DNA of 64,000 nt from Amorphophallus konjac (lineage: Eukaryota > Streptophyta > Magnoliopsida > Alismatales > Araceae): NCBI GenBank assembly GCA_022559845.1, contig CM040118.1, positions 160,104,331 through 160,168,330 of the forward strand, read 5' to 3'. This document shows, piece after piece, positions 45,780 to 56,958 of the stretch. Numbering within the stretch: position 1 is the first letter of the stretch; every line of letters starts with the position of its first letter. The position numbers were made by a program, and so were the translations under genes. The notes beneath the pieces are model-generated. The model was given only the letters and a program-made list of their open reading frames with translations, had not been told where the DNA came from and did no database searches.

Positions 45780-47455
45780 AAATGGCGCCCCTGGGGCTGC
45801 CATCTCTTGTGAATAGGGTGCCCTCATAGAGGGGCGCCATTCACAGTTCAATATTTTTTTTCTTTTTAAATGGCGCCCCTGCAGGGAGTCACCATTTAAA
45901 TGGTGACCCTTTGCAGGGTCTCTATTTGATGAAATGGCTATGTAACAATTAACATGTTGAACATACTATGCAATTAACAGGATAACAGGCTAACAGGTTA
46001 TGTAATTTAATAGGTTTAACATGTTATGTGATTAACAAGCTATAGAATTAACAACGGTTAACGACGGCTATGTAATTAACAAGGTTTGACAGGATATGAA
46101 ATTTCCAGGCTATGAAATCAACAAGTTTAACAGGCTACATGATTTAACAGGCTTAACAAGGTATGTAATTAATAGGTTAACATGTGACAGGTTTAATAGG
46201 ATTAACAAGGTAAGTAATTAATAGGTTAACAGGTTTAACAGGCTAATCAATACGGTTTAACAGGCTTAACATAGGATCAGCAGGGTTTAACACAGGCTAG
46301 AGAATGGCGCCCTGGGCAGGGGCGCCCCACTTAGAAATGGCACCCTGGCCAGGGGCGCCCCATTAAATGGCGCCCTGGTCAGGGGCGCCCTTCCCCTGGG
46401 TGCTTCACGAGACACAAAACACTGTTCATCGGGCAAAATTTCACGAAATCCAGAAATGAGGACATGGTTAAATAGAGAAAAATCTTAGGATTTCAAAGTC
46501 ATGCTCATGCAGGAGTTTCAAGATTTGGTTCAATAGATATAAACTTCTGAACATGGTGGCTACTAATTACGTAATCTTACTATTCATGATTTATAACATA
46601 TCCATAGAATCAGGAAGTAGAGACATAGATAGACATGGAAAAATAGTAGGATTGTAAGGTCATGCTCATGCAACAATTTTCCATTTTAATTTCATACATA
46701 TAAGTTTTTAAACAAGGATCAATTTACAAGAAATTGGGACAGGTTATGAGTAATGCCAAATTATACGAACCGTATGCTGTACATGGGGTACTTGGCGGAG
46801 GTAAGATCATAGATCTACTCACGCAAGAGTTAGTGTTTTAGATAGACATAGCCTAACCTTCCCACTAAGTCTTTTGATATACCCCTGACTCAGGTGACCA
46901 GATTGTGGCTATGAAATGTTTAACTAGCATGCATGTTAACCTATATTAACTACTAGTTAAGCCAGATCTTGAGAACACCTACCTTTTTGACGTGAATACG
47001 TAGAAGGGATAATAATAAAACCAAGCTTCTCTGCAAGGCTCCAACACCAGGAAGAAGAACGTAGGATGGAGATTTCCCCCTTCATGTACGTTCCTAGAAA
47101 GGCCCTCTCTTGCAGGTGGAGACGAACCAGATGTCGGCAATCACCTTCTAACCTTAGAAGGTTGGGTATAATTATAGGGAAAGAAAAACACGAGGGTCCA
47201 TTGCTAGTGAAAAAGAAGCAATTAGTGCCTCACTCCATTGTCGGGTAAAGGGTACGTTTCCAGCGAAGAGGAGCTGGACAGGATGATAGATCTGAGGGAA
47301 ATGGCGCCCTTGAGGGTGCCATGATTTAGGTGAATAGTGCCCCTGTACATGGGTGCTATATCATCTAGCTTTATTTTTTTTGATAATGAAATGTGAATGG
47401 CGCCCTGGGAAGGGGCGCCCTTCAGTGAATAGCACCCTGGTCAGGGGCGCTATTT
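45780..47455. repeat. Hairpin arrays in E's LTR (GGCGCCC/GGGCGCC cores)
   Basis: There are three clusters. The clearest units are GGCGCCC-TGGGCA-GGGGCGCC at 46308, GGCGCCC-TGGTCA-GGGGCGCC at 46366, GGCGCCC-TGGGAA-GGGGCGCC at 47399, and ATAGCACCC-TGGTCAG-GGGCGCTAT near 47427. The outer pairs switch from ATGGC/GCCAT to ATAGC/GCTAT together. Confidence 0.85.
45941..46290. repeat. Degenerate TTAACAGG tandem repeat in E's LTR
   Basis: The stretch is a run of short units such as GGTTTAACAGGCTTAACA and TATGTAATTAACAGG. It is simple-sequence DNA and non-coding. Confidence 0.8.
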
Positions 47456-47766
47456 ACCTCTGTGCTGGTTTGTGTTTAAGTCAGATGTATATATATATAC
47501 ATATATATAATTAGTTAGTTGGTGGGGTCTTGGAGAGGTATATCTAAGATATATCTATGCATTCAGAGGAATGTTCGGTGGCCCTGTGGACTTGTGTTTG
47601 AAATAGGAAATCCCAATACATGTAATGACTTTCCTTGTTGTATATTTATGTAGTGGCCCTCATTGGGTATTCTACCTTTTCATTTGGCCTTCTCATAGAG
47701 TTATTTAAGATTTTATTTACTTGGGAAAAAGGCCTATTTTTTATTATTTTTATCCGGGGTGCTACA

Positions 47767-48135
47767 GTGGTTGTCTTGAAGACCGCATTCATGAACGCGG
47801 TTTTTGAGAAGACTGCGTTGAAGATAAATTCTCAACTAGACTGGGTGAGGGCGGCTAGCACCCCCACCTTGACCAAGTAAGGGCTTCCAGTGCCCCACCT
47901 GGACCGAAAGGGCCCTGCCAGTGCTTCAAGATCACGGTCGTCTAGGAGACCGTGTTTACTTGAACGTGGTCCCTGAGGAGATCACATTTACGATAGAATC
48001 CCACCTTGACCAAGTAAGGCCTCCCAGTGCCCAACTATCACATTGACCCAACTAGGTCCCCCAGCTCCTCAGGTGGACCCAATTGGGTCTCCCCAGCTCT
48101 TTAGTTGGACCCAATTGGGTCTCCCCGCTCCTAGC
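47767..48135. other. Remnant J: unassigned LTR-like fragment rich in palindromes
   Basis: The 369-bp segment lies between E's LTR end and a D-like LTR and has no gene. It holds the perfect palindrome GACCCAATTGGGTC twice (about 48075-48120), the stem CACGGTC-GTCTAGGA-GACCGTG (about 47935), and ACCGCATTCA-TGAACGCGGT near 47783. It is probably a piece of an older LTR into which E and D' inserted. The family is not recognised. Confidence 0.5.
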
Positions 48136-49071
48136 TGTAACGACCCAAGATCCGAATACTAAGAAAGACCCTGATATTTTTGGATCCTGATCCGCCACCC
48201 ACGAGTCAGGGGCTCGAAAGAGTTAAAGGGATGGTGTGGCAGTGTATAAGAAACTAAAATAATTGCAACTCAATAAAACTTAACATGATTAATGCAAGAA
48301 ATAAATAGTTATATAATTTAACAATTACACAGTCCAGAATCTGTATGTCCATACATAAGTGTAGTAAACTAAAAAGGTACAAGACCACGGGGCATACCTA
48401 GTCTCTAGCAAACTGGTGCTAAGATAGACCGTCAGCTCCACGCAAAGCCTCAGAAGCACAACGAGCAAGTCGCACCTCACCTGAAAACAAAAGGGGGCGA
48501 GCCTTGTCACATCGACTCGGAAGGGGTCCCACGGATCCCCACCTTACAATGATAAGTACACGGTGCAACAAATAACAATTCAGAATAATAACTATAACAA
48601 AAAGAACATCAATTAATATTTAAAGGAAAGTAACCTCATTATACATGTACCACGGCTATTCATAATAAACCACGAGTCGATGCCGCACATTAGAATACCC
48701 TGGACCGCCCGAACACTAAGCCACAACGGTAAGAAACTAGGGTCACTACACTCGAGTAATATGAGCAATACCCACTAGAAGAAAGGTCGGATGCGCCCAC
48801 TGTTGACTTAGTCCACAGCCTCAGGTGTCTCCCTACATGCCCACACACGGAACCCATGACAAGGGTCTAGTCGGGGTCATGGTCGTCAGCACGCATCCCC
48901 TAACGTCGTGTTCACACATTGACTGACTGCGCTACGTCAGGCCCACTAGCTGGTTTTCCTCCCACCCTGGACTCGAGCCACCACAGTGGGAGACCCTACG
49001 GAAACCAACCTCAAATTGTCTCTCTCAAGTCTAGCTCTCCACTACTCCCAAGTGGGTCGGCACACACGTGC
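48136..49071 (-). mobile_element. Element D': partial LTR related to D, cut by K
   Basis: It starts TGTAACGACCCAAGATC and follows D's LTR (21433 onward) through shared segments such as CGCCACCCACGAG and GTTAAAGGAATGGTGTGG (one base different). Homology stops at 49071, where K begins. No primer site lies on its left, so it is the outer end of a 3' LTR or a solo LTR. Confidence 0.85.
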
Positions 49072-49159
49072 TGTTATGACCGCCAATTGGGCACTAGCCC
49101 AATCGGGTATGATTCGGACCCATGAACCCAACGGGCCAGAAATCTGGACAGATTAATTC

Positions 49160-49906
49160 AGAATCCTTAGAAAACCCGTAACTTAACATAGGAAGTTTAG
49201 AAAAGGATGAAACTTGGCTCGTTAGAAAGCTTGGGACCTTAGCCTAAACTCCTCTGTTGGGGAGGAAGCCCAATTTACACTAGAACTTGGGCACAGAACC
49301 CTTTGACTGACAGCTGTCACGAAGGGATGTGACTGTTGGGAAAATTTGAAGGTAATTAATGGGAAATTCATAACTTTGCTTGTGGTGAATGAAATGACCT
49401 GAAACTAAAGCCAAAGTTTTGAGTAGGATGTTAGCCACAACTTCTATGATGGGGTCGAGGCCCAATCCGGACTGGATAATAGAGTTGTGCCTGGATTACC
49501 TCGGGCTACCGAAAGGTCACAATTTGAATACGGGAGAATAAAGGATAAACTTGAAAAAATCATAACTCGGGCTAGGGATACTGAAATTCGATGAAACTAT
49601 GACCCAAAGTTAGATATGGAAGCCCTCTTGATTTCATCTGAAGAAATCTGAATCCAAATCCCAACAGGAGAGCGCACCTACTCACATTTATGACTAGGTA
49701 GACGAAGGGTCGTGACTGAAACAGAGGAAGAATAACGCTAAGATTGTGAAAATGATAACTCACTCTAGAGTTCATGGAATTCGATAAAACCATGACTAAA
49801 AGTTAGATCTGGAAGTCCTCTTCATTTCATATGAAGACATCCCAACCTAAATCCTAACAAGAAAGCGCACCCATTCGCATATATGACTGGGTAGATGAAG
49901 GGTCAC
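49160..49906. repeat. About four diverged tandem repeats of roughly 190 bp in K's U3
   Basis: Units share a frame of the form CATAACTC, then GATGAAAC, then CCAAAGTTAG and TGGAAGCCCTCTT. The last two (about 49555-49715 and 49748-49906) are clearest, both containing GAGAGCGCACC or a close form and GACTAGGTAGACGAAGGGTC or a close form. They lie upstream of the TATA box. Confidence 0.75.
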
Positions 49907-50017
49907 CTCGGTTCAAACCGAAGGTGTGCTTAACATTTAACCCCTTCTTCAAACCAGCGACCTTGGGACTGGGCTGAACCTTGCTAGATGTGGGAAAGGC
50001 CTTGGGAGGCCTGAAAC

Positions 50018-50027
50018 CTATATAAAG
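50018..50027 (+). promoter_or_regulatory. Element K TATA box
   Basis: CTATATAAAG lies 950 bp into the LTR, just after the tandem repeats. Confidence 0.7.
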
Positions 50028-50461
50028 AAGTGGGTTCCAAGGGTGGTCAGCCTTTAGCAACACCTATCCTCAACATCCACCAACTACGGTTTCACTTGAA
50101 AGAGAGGAGAGGTGAGGGACCTTGGCCCTGCGAAGGGGGGGGGAACCTGCAAGTTCCTAGGAGAGCGGGCAAGAGTCTCGGGTGGGTCTGGGGTGTGGAT
50201 CTCATCCCTGGATCGAAGGGTAAAGCTGAGGTGGATCTGGGGTGTGGGTATTATCCTCAGATCGTCGGTTAACATCTCAAAGGTAGGCACCTATCCTCAA
50301 ATCTTAGGGGGGGTTAATGATGCATTAAAATGATTGTAAAGTAGTTTCTATATGCCAAAAAGGGATTAAGGGCAAGTGGATTGACTACCATGCTATTTTC
50401 TAGCGTTTCCATCGACTTATGTGTTTTTGAGAAGGTTTCTCAGAAATTTTAACTGAAAATA

Positions 50462-50925
50462 CTTGATGTGCTAACACTGCCCATGGATGTGCTGACACTT
50501 CCCATGAATGTGTCGACAGTTCTCATGGATGTGTCGACACTTCCCCTTTTGAAACTTCCGGATGTGCTGATACTGCCCATGGATGTGCTGACTCTTCCCA
50601 TGGATGTGTCGACACTTCCCCTTTCGAAACTGTCGGATTTGCTGACACTGCCCATGGATGTTCTGACACTTCCCATGGATGTGTCGACACTTCCCATGGA
50701 TGTGTCGACACTTCCCCTTTAGAAATTGTTGGATGTGCTGACACTGCCCATGAATGTGTCGACACTTCCCATGGATGTGTCGACACTTCCCCTTTAGAAA
50801 CTGTCGGATGTGCTGACACTACCCATGGATGTGCTGATACTTCCCATGGATGTGTCGACACTTCTCCTTTGGAAACTGCTGGATCTGCTGACACTGCCCA
50901 TGGATGTGTTGACACCCTGAGAACC
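50462..50925. repeat. GTCGACAC minisatellite with higher-order structure in K
   Basis: The basic unit is 21 bp with core GATGTGTCGACACTTCCC. Three or four units form a higher-order unit of 75-97 bp closed by a CCTTT(C/A)GAAACTGTCG segment, repeated about six times. Because 21 is a multiple of three, several frames are open through the array by chance. Confidence 0.92.
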
Positions 50926-51320
50926 CTGGACCAACTTCTAGAAACTTAGAAAAAAGGAGTTTTGAGAGGTCATTGCAATGCAGAAAAATCTAAAAAATTA
51001 GAAAAAGATGGAAGACTAAGTTAGTAACTCACTGTAAAAATTTCATGCTCACAGAAATTCTGCATTTGTAGTTATGGTTCATTTTCTATGCATGTGTAGG
51101 GTTGACAGGTCGACACTTCCTTTGGACTGGTCAACACCCTGGGGTTCTGTCTCCAATTTCCAGAAACGTGGAAAAAGAGAGTTTTGAGAGGTCATATTAA
51201 TTCAGAAAAATCTGAAAAATTAGAAAATGGTAGAAGGCTAAGTTAGTAATCCACTGTAAAAATTTCATGCTCACAGAAATTATGCACTAGTGGTTATGAT
51301 TTATTTTCTATGCATGTGTA
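50926..51320. repeat. Duplicated segment of about 200 bp in K
   Basis: The segment with GAGTTTTGAGAGGTCAT, ATTTCATGCTCACAGAAATT and TTTCTATGCATGTGTA occurs twice in tandem (about 50915-51105 and 51130-51320). A GTCGACACTTCC word lies between them. Confidence 0.85.
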
Positions 51321-52418
51321 ACCTAGAAATAAATTTGTTCTCTTAAGAAAGTAACCTGAACATGACTGTGAAGTATGTTTAGCCCCTTAAACCCATGGAA
51401 AACATGTTTGTTATGATAAGTATCATGCTAGTAAAGATAAGTAAGAATGTGTAAGCCATGAGGGGAAAACAACAGCATTCCGTGAGGTAGGACTTCGGTC
51501 CCTTCTGCGGGACGGCGGTGCGTAACGCCCTGGTTTAAAATCCTATTGATTCAGTCTTCGGTCCCATTGTGGGACGGCCTTTGTGGGATGGCGATACGTA
51601 ATGCCATTGGGCCACAAGAATCTAGGTGGGAGTTCACTCTTGGGTCTACGCAGTACTCTTTCATTTGTTTGTGTGTGTTTGGGCCTCTTGTGTTTGCAGC
51701 AGCTGTCCAATTCCCTGCATGACAAAAATATGAACACTCATGGAAATGTGATAATGTTTAATTGCTTAATTACTGGGTTCTTGCTGCATGCTTGGGTACT
51801 GTTGACACCTTGAAAATGAACAAGGGTGGAAGCAGATCATACCCACAGTGAAAGACCAATGATGAAGCTCGTCAACCATTTACCCGGCTGAAGCCTTTGT
51901 CGGCCAAGCTGATGTCCGGTGCCGATGTCACTCAGACGGCAGCACTGATAAAGCAGTAGTCGCTTGACTAATGAGACCTCCTAGCACACTTTAATAAGAG
52001 CTGTGTTACTGCCTCATCCAAGAATCCACAGATGACATGTCAGGGTAAGTCAGATGTCGACTTATTGACAGATGTGATGTGAGATAAAGATGAAGCCGGT
52101 ACCGGCAGATGAAGATTGTAAAGGCTTTTGCAAAGTCAGAACACAAGAAGAATCGTCTCCACAGATTATACACCCGGCTGAAGTCTTCCCAGACTAAAGC
52201 TGATGTCCAATCTCGTCACCATTCAGGTGACGATATCGATAAAATGATGTCCGATTTTGTCATCATTCAGATGGCAATACTGATGAAACCCCTGTCTGCG
52301 GACTGATGAAAACCCTACTAATGATCTCAATACAAGCTATATCACCAACGGAGGACCCTTTTGGGTGCTGATGTACTTGAGGGGCCGATAAAGGGCCTGG
52401 TCTAAGAGACCTAAGTGG

Positions 52419-54490
52419 GCCTGTAATAGTGGCGCCGGGAGCCCCTTGTCGAAGCCCAATGGCTGCACCGAAAGGCTGGAGTCCTGCGCGCCGGGAAGCC
52501 CTCAGCTGAGGCGCGCCGTGAGATGCCTGCCGAGAAGGCAAAGAGGGACGGTTATAAAACCCCCTTCCCTTCGAAAAGAAAAAGAGGACGACAAGAAAAA
52601 AGAGAGACAGAAGATAGAGATAGGGAGAGATAGAAAAAGACAGAAGAGAGACCGAGAGGGAAAAAAGAAGAAGCTGGGAGAAGAAGAAAGGAAGACTCAG
52701 GTGGGTAACCGGGGAGGGAGAGGAGTCAATGCTCCGCCCTCCCCCATGCTTTCCTCTCTTTTTTTTCTGATGTAATCTGGCGAGTCTTTCTCGATTTATC
52801 AATGTAGCTGGAGGATTCCGGTCTCGATTTCCACCTCTCTATCTTTCATTTCCCTTCTACGATCTGTGTAAGTTTGGGATGATGCAATGAAATGAAGTAT
52901 CAACATGGCCCGTTTGGGCATTCGATTGATTGAGATATCTGCTATCTTTCTCCCCTTCTTGCATCGGTTGTTCTTCGGAATATTGGTTTGCCTAGATGCT
53001 CCAGCTTTCCGACTCGTGTTTCGACCCCCTCCCTAGCCCGTTCTCTGGTGAAGGATGAAGACGGAGCCTCAACCCTCGTTCAATGGGTTATTGGGCTCTG
53101 TCCCCCCTCCTTCCCTCCCCTCGGATCATGGTTTTCTCGAATATCATAGATTTCTGCTGAGCTCCCATCTCGTTCAGGGTCAGAGACATCAATCTCTTGA
53201 CCGTCTGAGCAGCAGGTGAGTAGAGAAAACACCATACGTCCCACGAGGATTCGATAATGGATGGTCTGCCCTTCAACTAATACTAACCTCCATGTAATCC
53301 CCTCCTGCACTCCAGATCTTGCCTCAATCTGAGCCAGAAATCCCAGAAGTCTCCTGAGCAGAGTATCGCAATCAAGCCATAAACCCTTTAGCCCCTTCCC
53401 GGCATGGTCATTTCCCCGCCGAGAGCTACGCCGCCGAGAGGTACCTTTCCTTAGCCCCTTCAGCAAGTCAATAAAGCCCTTCAATATAGCCTTCCCGGCC
53501 CGGGCTTCCCGGTGCCAGGTTCCCGGCGCGGTGACGGGCGCGCCGAGAAGTACCCCACGCTGGGGACCACCCCTTGTGCCTTCCACCCCTTCGAACTGTA
53601 AACCACATAGATATACCCCTGGAACCCCTGATAAACTTTCCTGCCACCAATGGAGAAACCACACCGATAGCCCCTACAGTCCGTTCAGTGTGACCTTGAA
53701 TTCGATCGAAGGACGCCCCAGATCACCATATATACCTAAGGGATAAAGATTATTGGGGATAACCCCCCTATATAACCTTACGAGCCAAGGAAACTCTGCC
53801 ACTGCATAAGTTTCAATTGCCTCAAAGGGATATTAAGTTGATGCTGTAATCACATACACGGGCTAGGGGTCCCATACCCCCTTTTTTTCTGGCTTTCATT
53901 CCGGCATTCCGTGGGTGATCGTCTATCACTCCCTGGCAGACGCTAGGTACGGGGGAGGTGCTGCTGAAATCCTCCCAGGCCGATGAAAGATAACACTGAA
54001 GCTGTCCTCGGGACTTCGCATAGTAATGGTGAAAAAGTTCTCTGCGTTGGACTCTTCTCCTCCAATCCCTCCCAGCTCTCGGCCTCCTTTGAAACATATA
54101 CAATTAAAACCAGTTGAACCCCATCTCTGAGTCCCCAGAGCCAATCTACTTTGATATAAATTCCCAGAAAACTCTTAAAACCCTAAAACAGGGTACCGTA
54201 AAATCCTAAATTCCTCACGGCGCCCAAACACCAATACCTTCTCGGCACCGAACTCTCGGCGCCATCAGCTCCCGGCGCAGCTTTCAGCACGTCGGGAACC
54301 CTCGCGCCGAGAACTCCTCCTCCTCCCTTCAGCCTACGCCGAGAACCCCCTTGGAGAGTCTCCGTCACGCCGGGAAGTCGGCGCCGGGAGCTTCTTGGCC
54401 TATTCCCTTCGGCCACGCCGGGAACCTCCACCTTCTTGCCACTCACGCCGGGAGCCTTAGCCTTCCATCTGTGGTCATGCCGAGAGCCTA
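52419..54490. repeat. CGCCGGGA / CGCCGAGA word clusters in I's LTR
   Basis: Some 20 copies of GCGCCGGGA, CGCCGAGA or their complements lie in three clusters (52419-52545, 53395-53560, 54215-54490). Unlike the arrays in D, E and F, most are dispersed words, with only some paired arms (for example GGTTCCCGGCGC opposite GGCGCGCCGAGA at about 53518-53548). Confidence 0.75.
52551..52560 (+). promoter_or_regulatory. Element I TATA box
   Basis: GTTATAAAACCCC is a good TATA match about 750 bp into the LTR and is followed by a purine-rich leader. Confidence 0.6.
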
Positions 54491-54845
54491 AGTTGCCACC
54501 CTGTGAGCCCAAATGCCCAGAGCTAACCCACACAGAGATATCCATGGATCACCAGATATGTCCCGAGGATAAAGTTAAAGGGAGGTAGACTCCCTTATGT
54601 TCCATCGATTCGTGTCGAAGTCACAACGATGCGCCTCCCTCTTAGCTCCGGTGAGCTATGCCAATGCATGAGTGCCACCAGCTCCTGTGAGGGAAGAGTC
54701 AAACATTGCCCTAGGGCATACATGTGTAACGTGGAGAGGTCCGACCTCTCTCTTCCTTTCGGCTTTCATCCCGGCACTCCGTGGGTGATAGCCTATTTCC
54801 CTCTGGACATGATCCAGACTATGGGGAGATGCTGCCAAAATGTTA
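53855..54845. repeat. Diverged internal duplication in I's LTR (about 53880-53975 and 54755-54845)
   Basis: Both copies read GGCTTTCATCCCGGCATTCCGTGGGTGAT-like sequence (20 bases or fewer shared exactly), then a ...GGGGAGGTGCTGC-like stretch. They are about 870 bp apart. Confidence 0.7.
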
Positions 54846-55318
54846 ATCGATGCTTTAAACCTCCGTCATGATCATGGCCCATCCTGTCTGTGATTGATAT
54901 CCTCTGTTTCACCTTTCCCCTGAGTCTGATTATTTTTGAACCGCCGATTCAGCGATATAGTTTGTTTCTGTGGTCGATGTTATTCTCTTACCTGCCTTCC
55001 GGGCCTGGTATGAAGTTCAAAGTTATGTATATGAATATCTGTTTGCCTTATGAGGCCTCCTATTTTGGCGTTTAATCAAGGGTTGTCCTTCTTTGGAAAG
55101 GCGTAATTAACGTCATAGCCTTTATGGTATGACGGACTTCGGGTCCCGACTCGGACTTCACAATCGACTGATTAAAAGTCAGATCGAGCGCGTAATAAAA
55201 TTGTCACCCCGGTGACTGGCACGCCTAATAATCAATAAATACAAATAAGAGAATTCCCCAAATAAAAAAAATAATAAAATTTAAATAATTTAAAAATAAA
55301 ATCCGCGTTCCACAAGTC

Positions 55319-55336
55319 TGGCACGCCCGGTGGGAC
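55319..55336 (+). promoter_or_regulatory. Element I primer binding site
   Basis: TGGCACGCCCGGTGGGAC has the TGG start and 18-base length of a tRNA-derived primer site. It resembles A's TGGCGATCACGGTGGGAC, so I is probably Tat/Athila-type. The tRNA is not assigned. Confidence 0.75.
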
Positions 55337-55434
55337 TCCGGGTCTCCCTTCATCTCTACGCCAAAATAGGAGGCCCAGCGGGCCCCCCTCAAATTTCTGA
55401 TCCTGTGCGCTTTCTCTATCCTTAGGAAGCTACA

Positions 55435-55491
55435 ATGACGGCCGGGATCATGTCTGTATGTTTCGACCAGCAACCGATTGATATGCATGTG
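55435..55491 (+). pseudogene. Element I first ORF, N-terminus only, cut by element F
   Basis: ATG 55435 opens MTAGIMSVCFDQQPIDMHV before F's LTR begins at 55492. The leader from the primer site is about 100 bp. The rest of the gene would lie beyond the window. Confidence 0.5.
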
Positions 55492-56958
55492 TGTCACGCC
55501 CCGAGCGCGGAAGATACCCGGAGATGCGCGACGTGTCTATATCAATCATGTCAATCAGAGTGGTCGTGTATTCGACACAAAGACAGAGATGCGCAAAATA
55601 GCAAGATAACCCAATCCTTTATTTCATAATGGATAGACTATTACAAATCCAATACTCTGTTTAACAAAAAGGAAAAGAATACATATTTGACTCAAGAAAC
55701 TATGGAAAAGACTAGACGACACTTGTAGAAGCTCTATCACTTTCACTCTTGACCATTCCCATCCGATTGACTTCCATCGTCGTCGGACTTACCTGAAAAG
55801 TAGAAAGGGACAAAACGGAATGAGCGAACGCTCAGTAGGAAATTATATCTCAAGTACTAGCAAGGGGTTTAAGTAATTACATTTTTATGAATGCAATAAA
55901 GCTATGCATGCTCGCATAAAACGACAAGATAGAGAGAATGTAATATCAAGAAATAAGATGAACTTAGTCATGAACTTCCAACAAGATGACAAGTATATTC
56001 AAGGTATTCAAGCAAGCACGTTTAACAAGTCATGTCAAGAACTTTGGCTATCATGTATCAAGCAAGTAAATTACCCTCTTTCGGGCCACGCATTTCATGT
56101 AAAGTCAAGTACGATTCAAGTACAAGATGTGTGTGGAATGTCCAATCAAGCAAGTCAAGTACTCGGTATAATGCCAGATACCTTATCATTTTAACTCCCA
56201 TGGGCACAAGTACTTTCGGGTGCTCCTCCCAGGACCAGATCGGGCCCTATATGCGCAGGCATTTATCATGTATTTTTGACATCCACTCTTGTTTATATAG
56301 CCAATATAGAATTTCAATATTCAAGCTTGTAGACATGTATGACAACTTTGACAGAATAGAGTCCAAAAATATGACAAAGGACATAGAATGGCGATAATAA
56401 CGGTATAATCACGATGTCGATAAAACTAGGTAGAATATGGTTCCCTTAACTTAGGTACCATGACAAATCAATATGGACATTCTTTATATAGAATTGAGGT
56501 CCACATGAACATTAGATCAAGCAAGATACCCTCATTCTTATCATAGAATTGGGGTTTACAAGAATGACACGATATGGCATGATATCATCATCCCATCAAG
56601 AATTTCTTATGATATACTCTTTGTATAATCATAAGGGCCGGTATACCATGTTTCTTTAGATTGACATGGCAAGGATCGTGTAATGGGTTTTTAGGGTACA
56701 ACCAGCTCAGTCGGCCTTGAGGGAATCCAAGGCTACGAGGAGTCTTACGGAGGTCTCTATGACTAACTTGCTAGTCCAAAGGAACGGAATGTCCAATGGA
56801 GAGCTTGTATGTCAATGAGAGTTGAGTGTGATCGATAAAACACCGTGAAAAGTGGGACTATACTCACGGAGTGGAGAATAGTGCCGATATATATATATAT
56901 GTATAATATATAAACCATCGGTTAGCAAATCAGAGGAAAAATCAGTTTACAGTAAAAT

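Larger units (their letters stand above)
24080..47766 (-). mobile_element. Element E: degraded Tekay-type Ty3/gypsy element, minus strand
   Basis: The 5' LTR (44430-47766), primer site, gag-pol remnants, purine tract and 225 bp of 3' LTR are present. The rest of the 3' LTR is displaced to the left of the window by element D. The protein order gag, protease, RT, RNase H, integrase, chromodomain-like tail and close similarity to element F place it in the Tekay lineage. Copia element G lies inside it (26465-41990). Confidence 0.9.
44430..47766 (-). mobile_element. Element E 5' LTR (3337 bp)
   Basis: On the plus strand it begins TGTCACGTCCCGAGCGCGG and ends GGGGTGCTACA. It shares its start and a CCCATGGGCACAAGTA segment with F's LTR. 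It contains hairpin arrays (45780-45935, 46303-46412, 47297-47455) and a TTAACAGG-type repeat (45941-46290). Small open frames in it are not supported as genes. Confidence 0.93.
49072..51799 (+). mobile_element. Element K: LTR (at least 2.7 kb), plus strand, cut by element I
   Basis: It begins TGTTATGACCGCC exactly where D' homology ends. It has a TATA box at 50018-50027 and a body with several tandem duplications and a GTCGACAC minisatellite. It ends where element I starts at 51800; its own terminus is not seen, so it may continue past the window. I would place it with gypsy LTRs from the TGTTATGACC start and the CGGTCCC..GGGACGG block at 51490-51580, but no protein confirms this. Confidence 0.7.
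51800..55314 (+). mobile_element. Element I 5' LTR (about 3.5 kb), plus strand
   Basis: It begins TGTTGACACCTTG and ends near GTTCCACA at 55314, four bases before a primer site. It contains a TATA box at 52551, many CGCCGGGA/CGCCGAGA words and an internal duplication. The 3' boundary is inferred from the primer site and could be off by a few bases. Its partner LTR is beyond the window. Confidence 0.78.

Noticed and set aside
50449..50915. Open frames of 80-130 codons on both strands
   Set aside because: They come from a 21-bp tandem repeat whose length is a multiple of three, so stops are absent in several frames at once.
52263..54545. ORFs of 90-194 codons within I's LTR
   Set aside because: They are GC-rich repeat-driven frames on both strands around the LTR promoter, with no domain and no codon signature that I can see.
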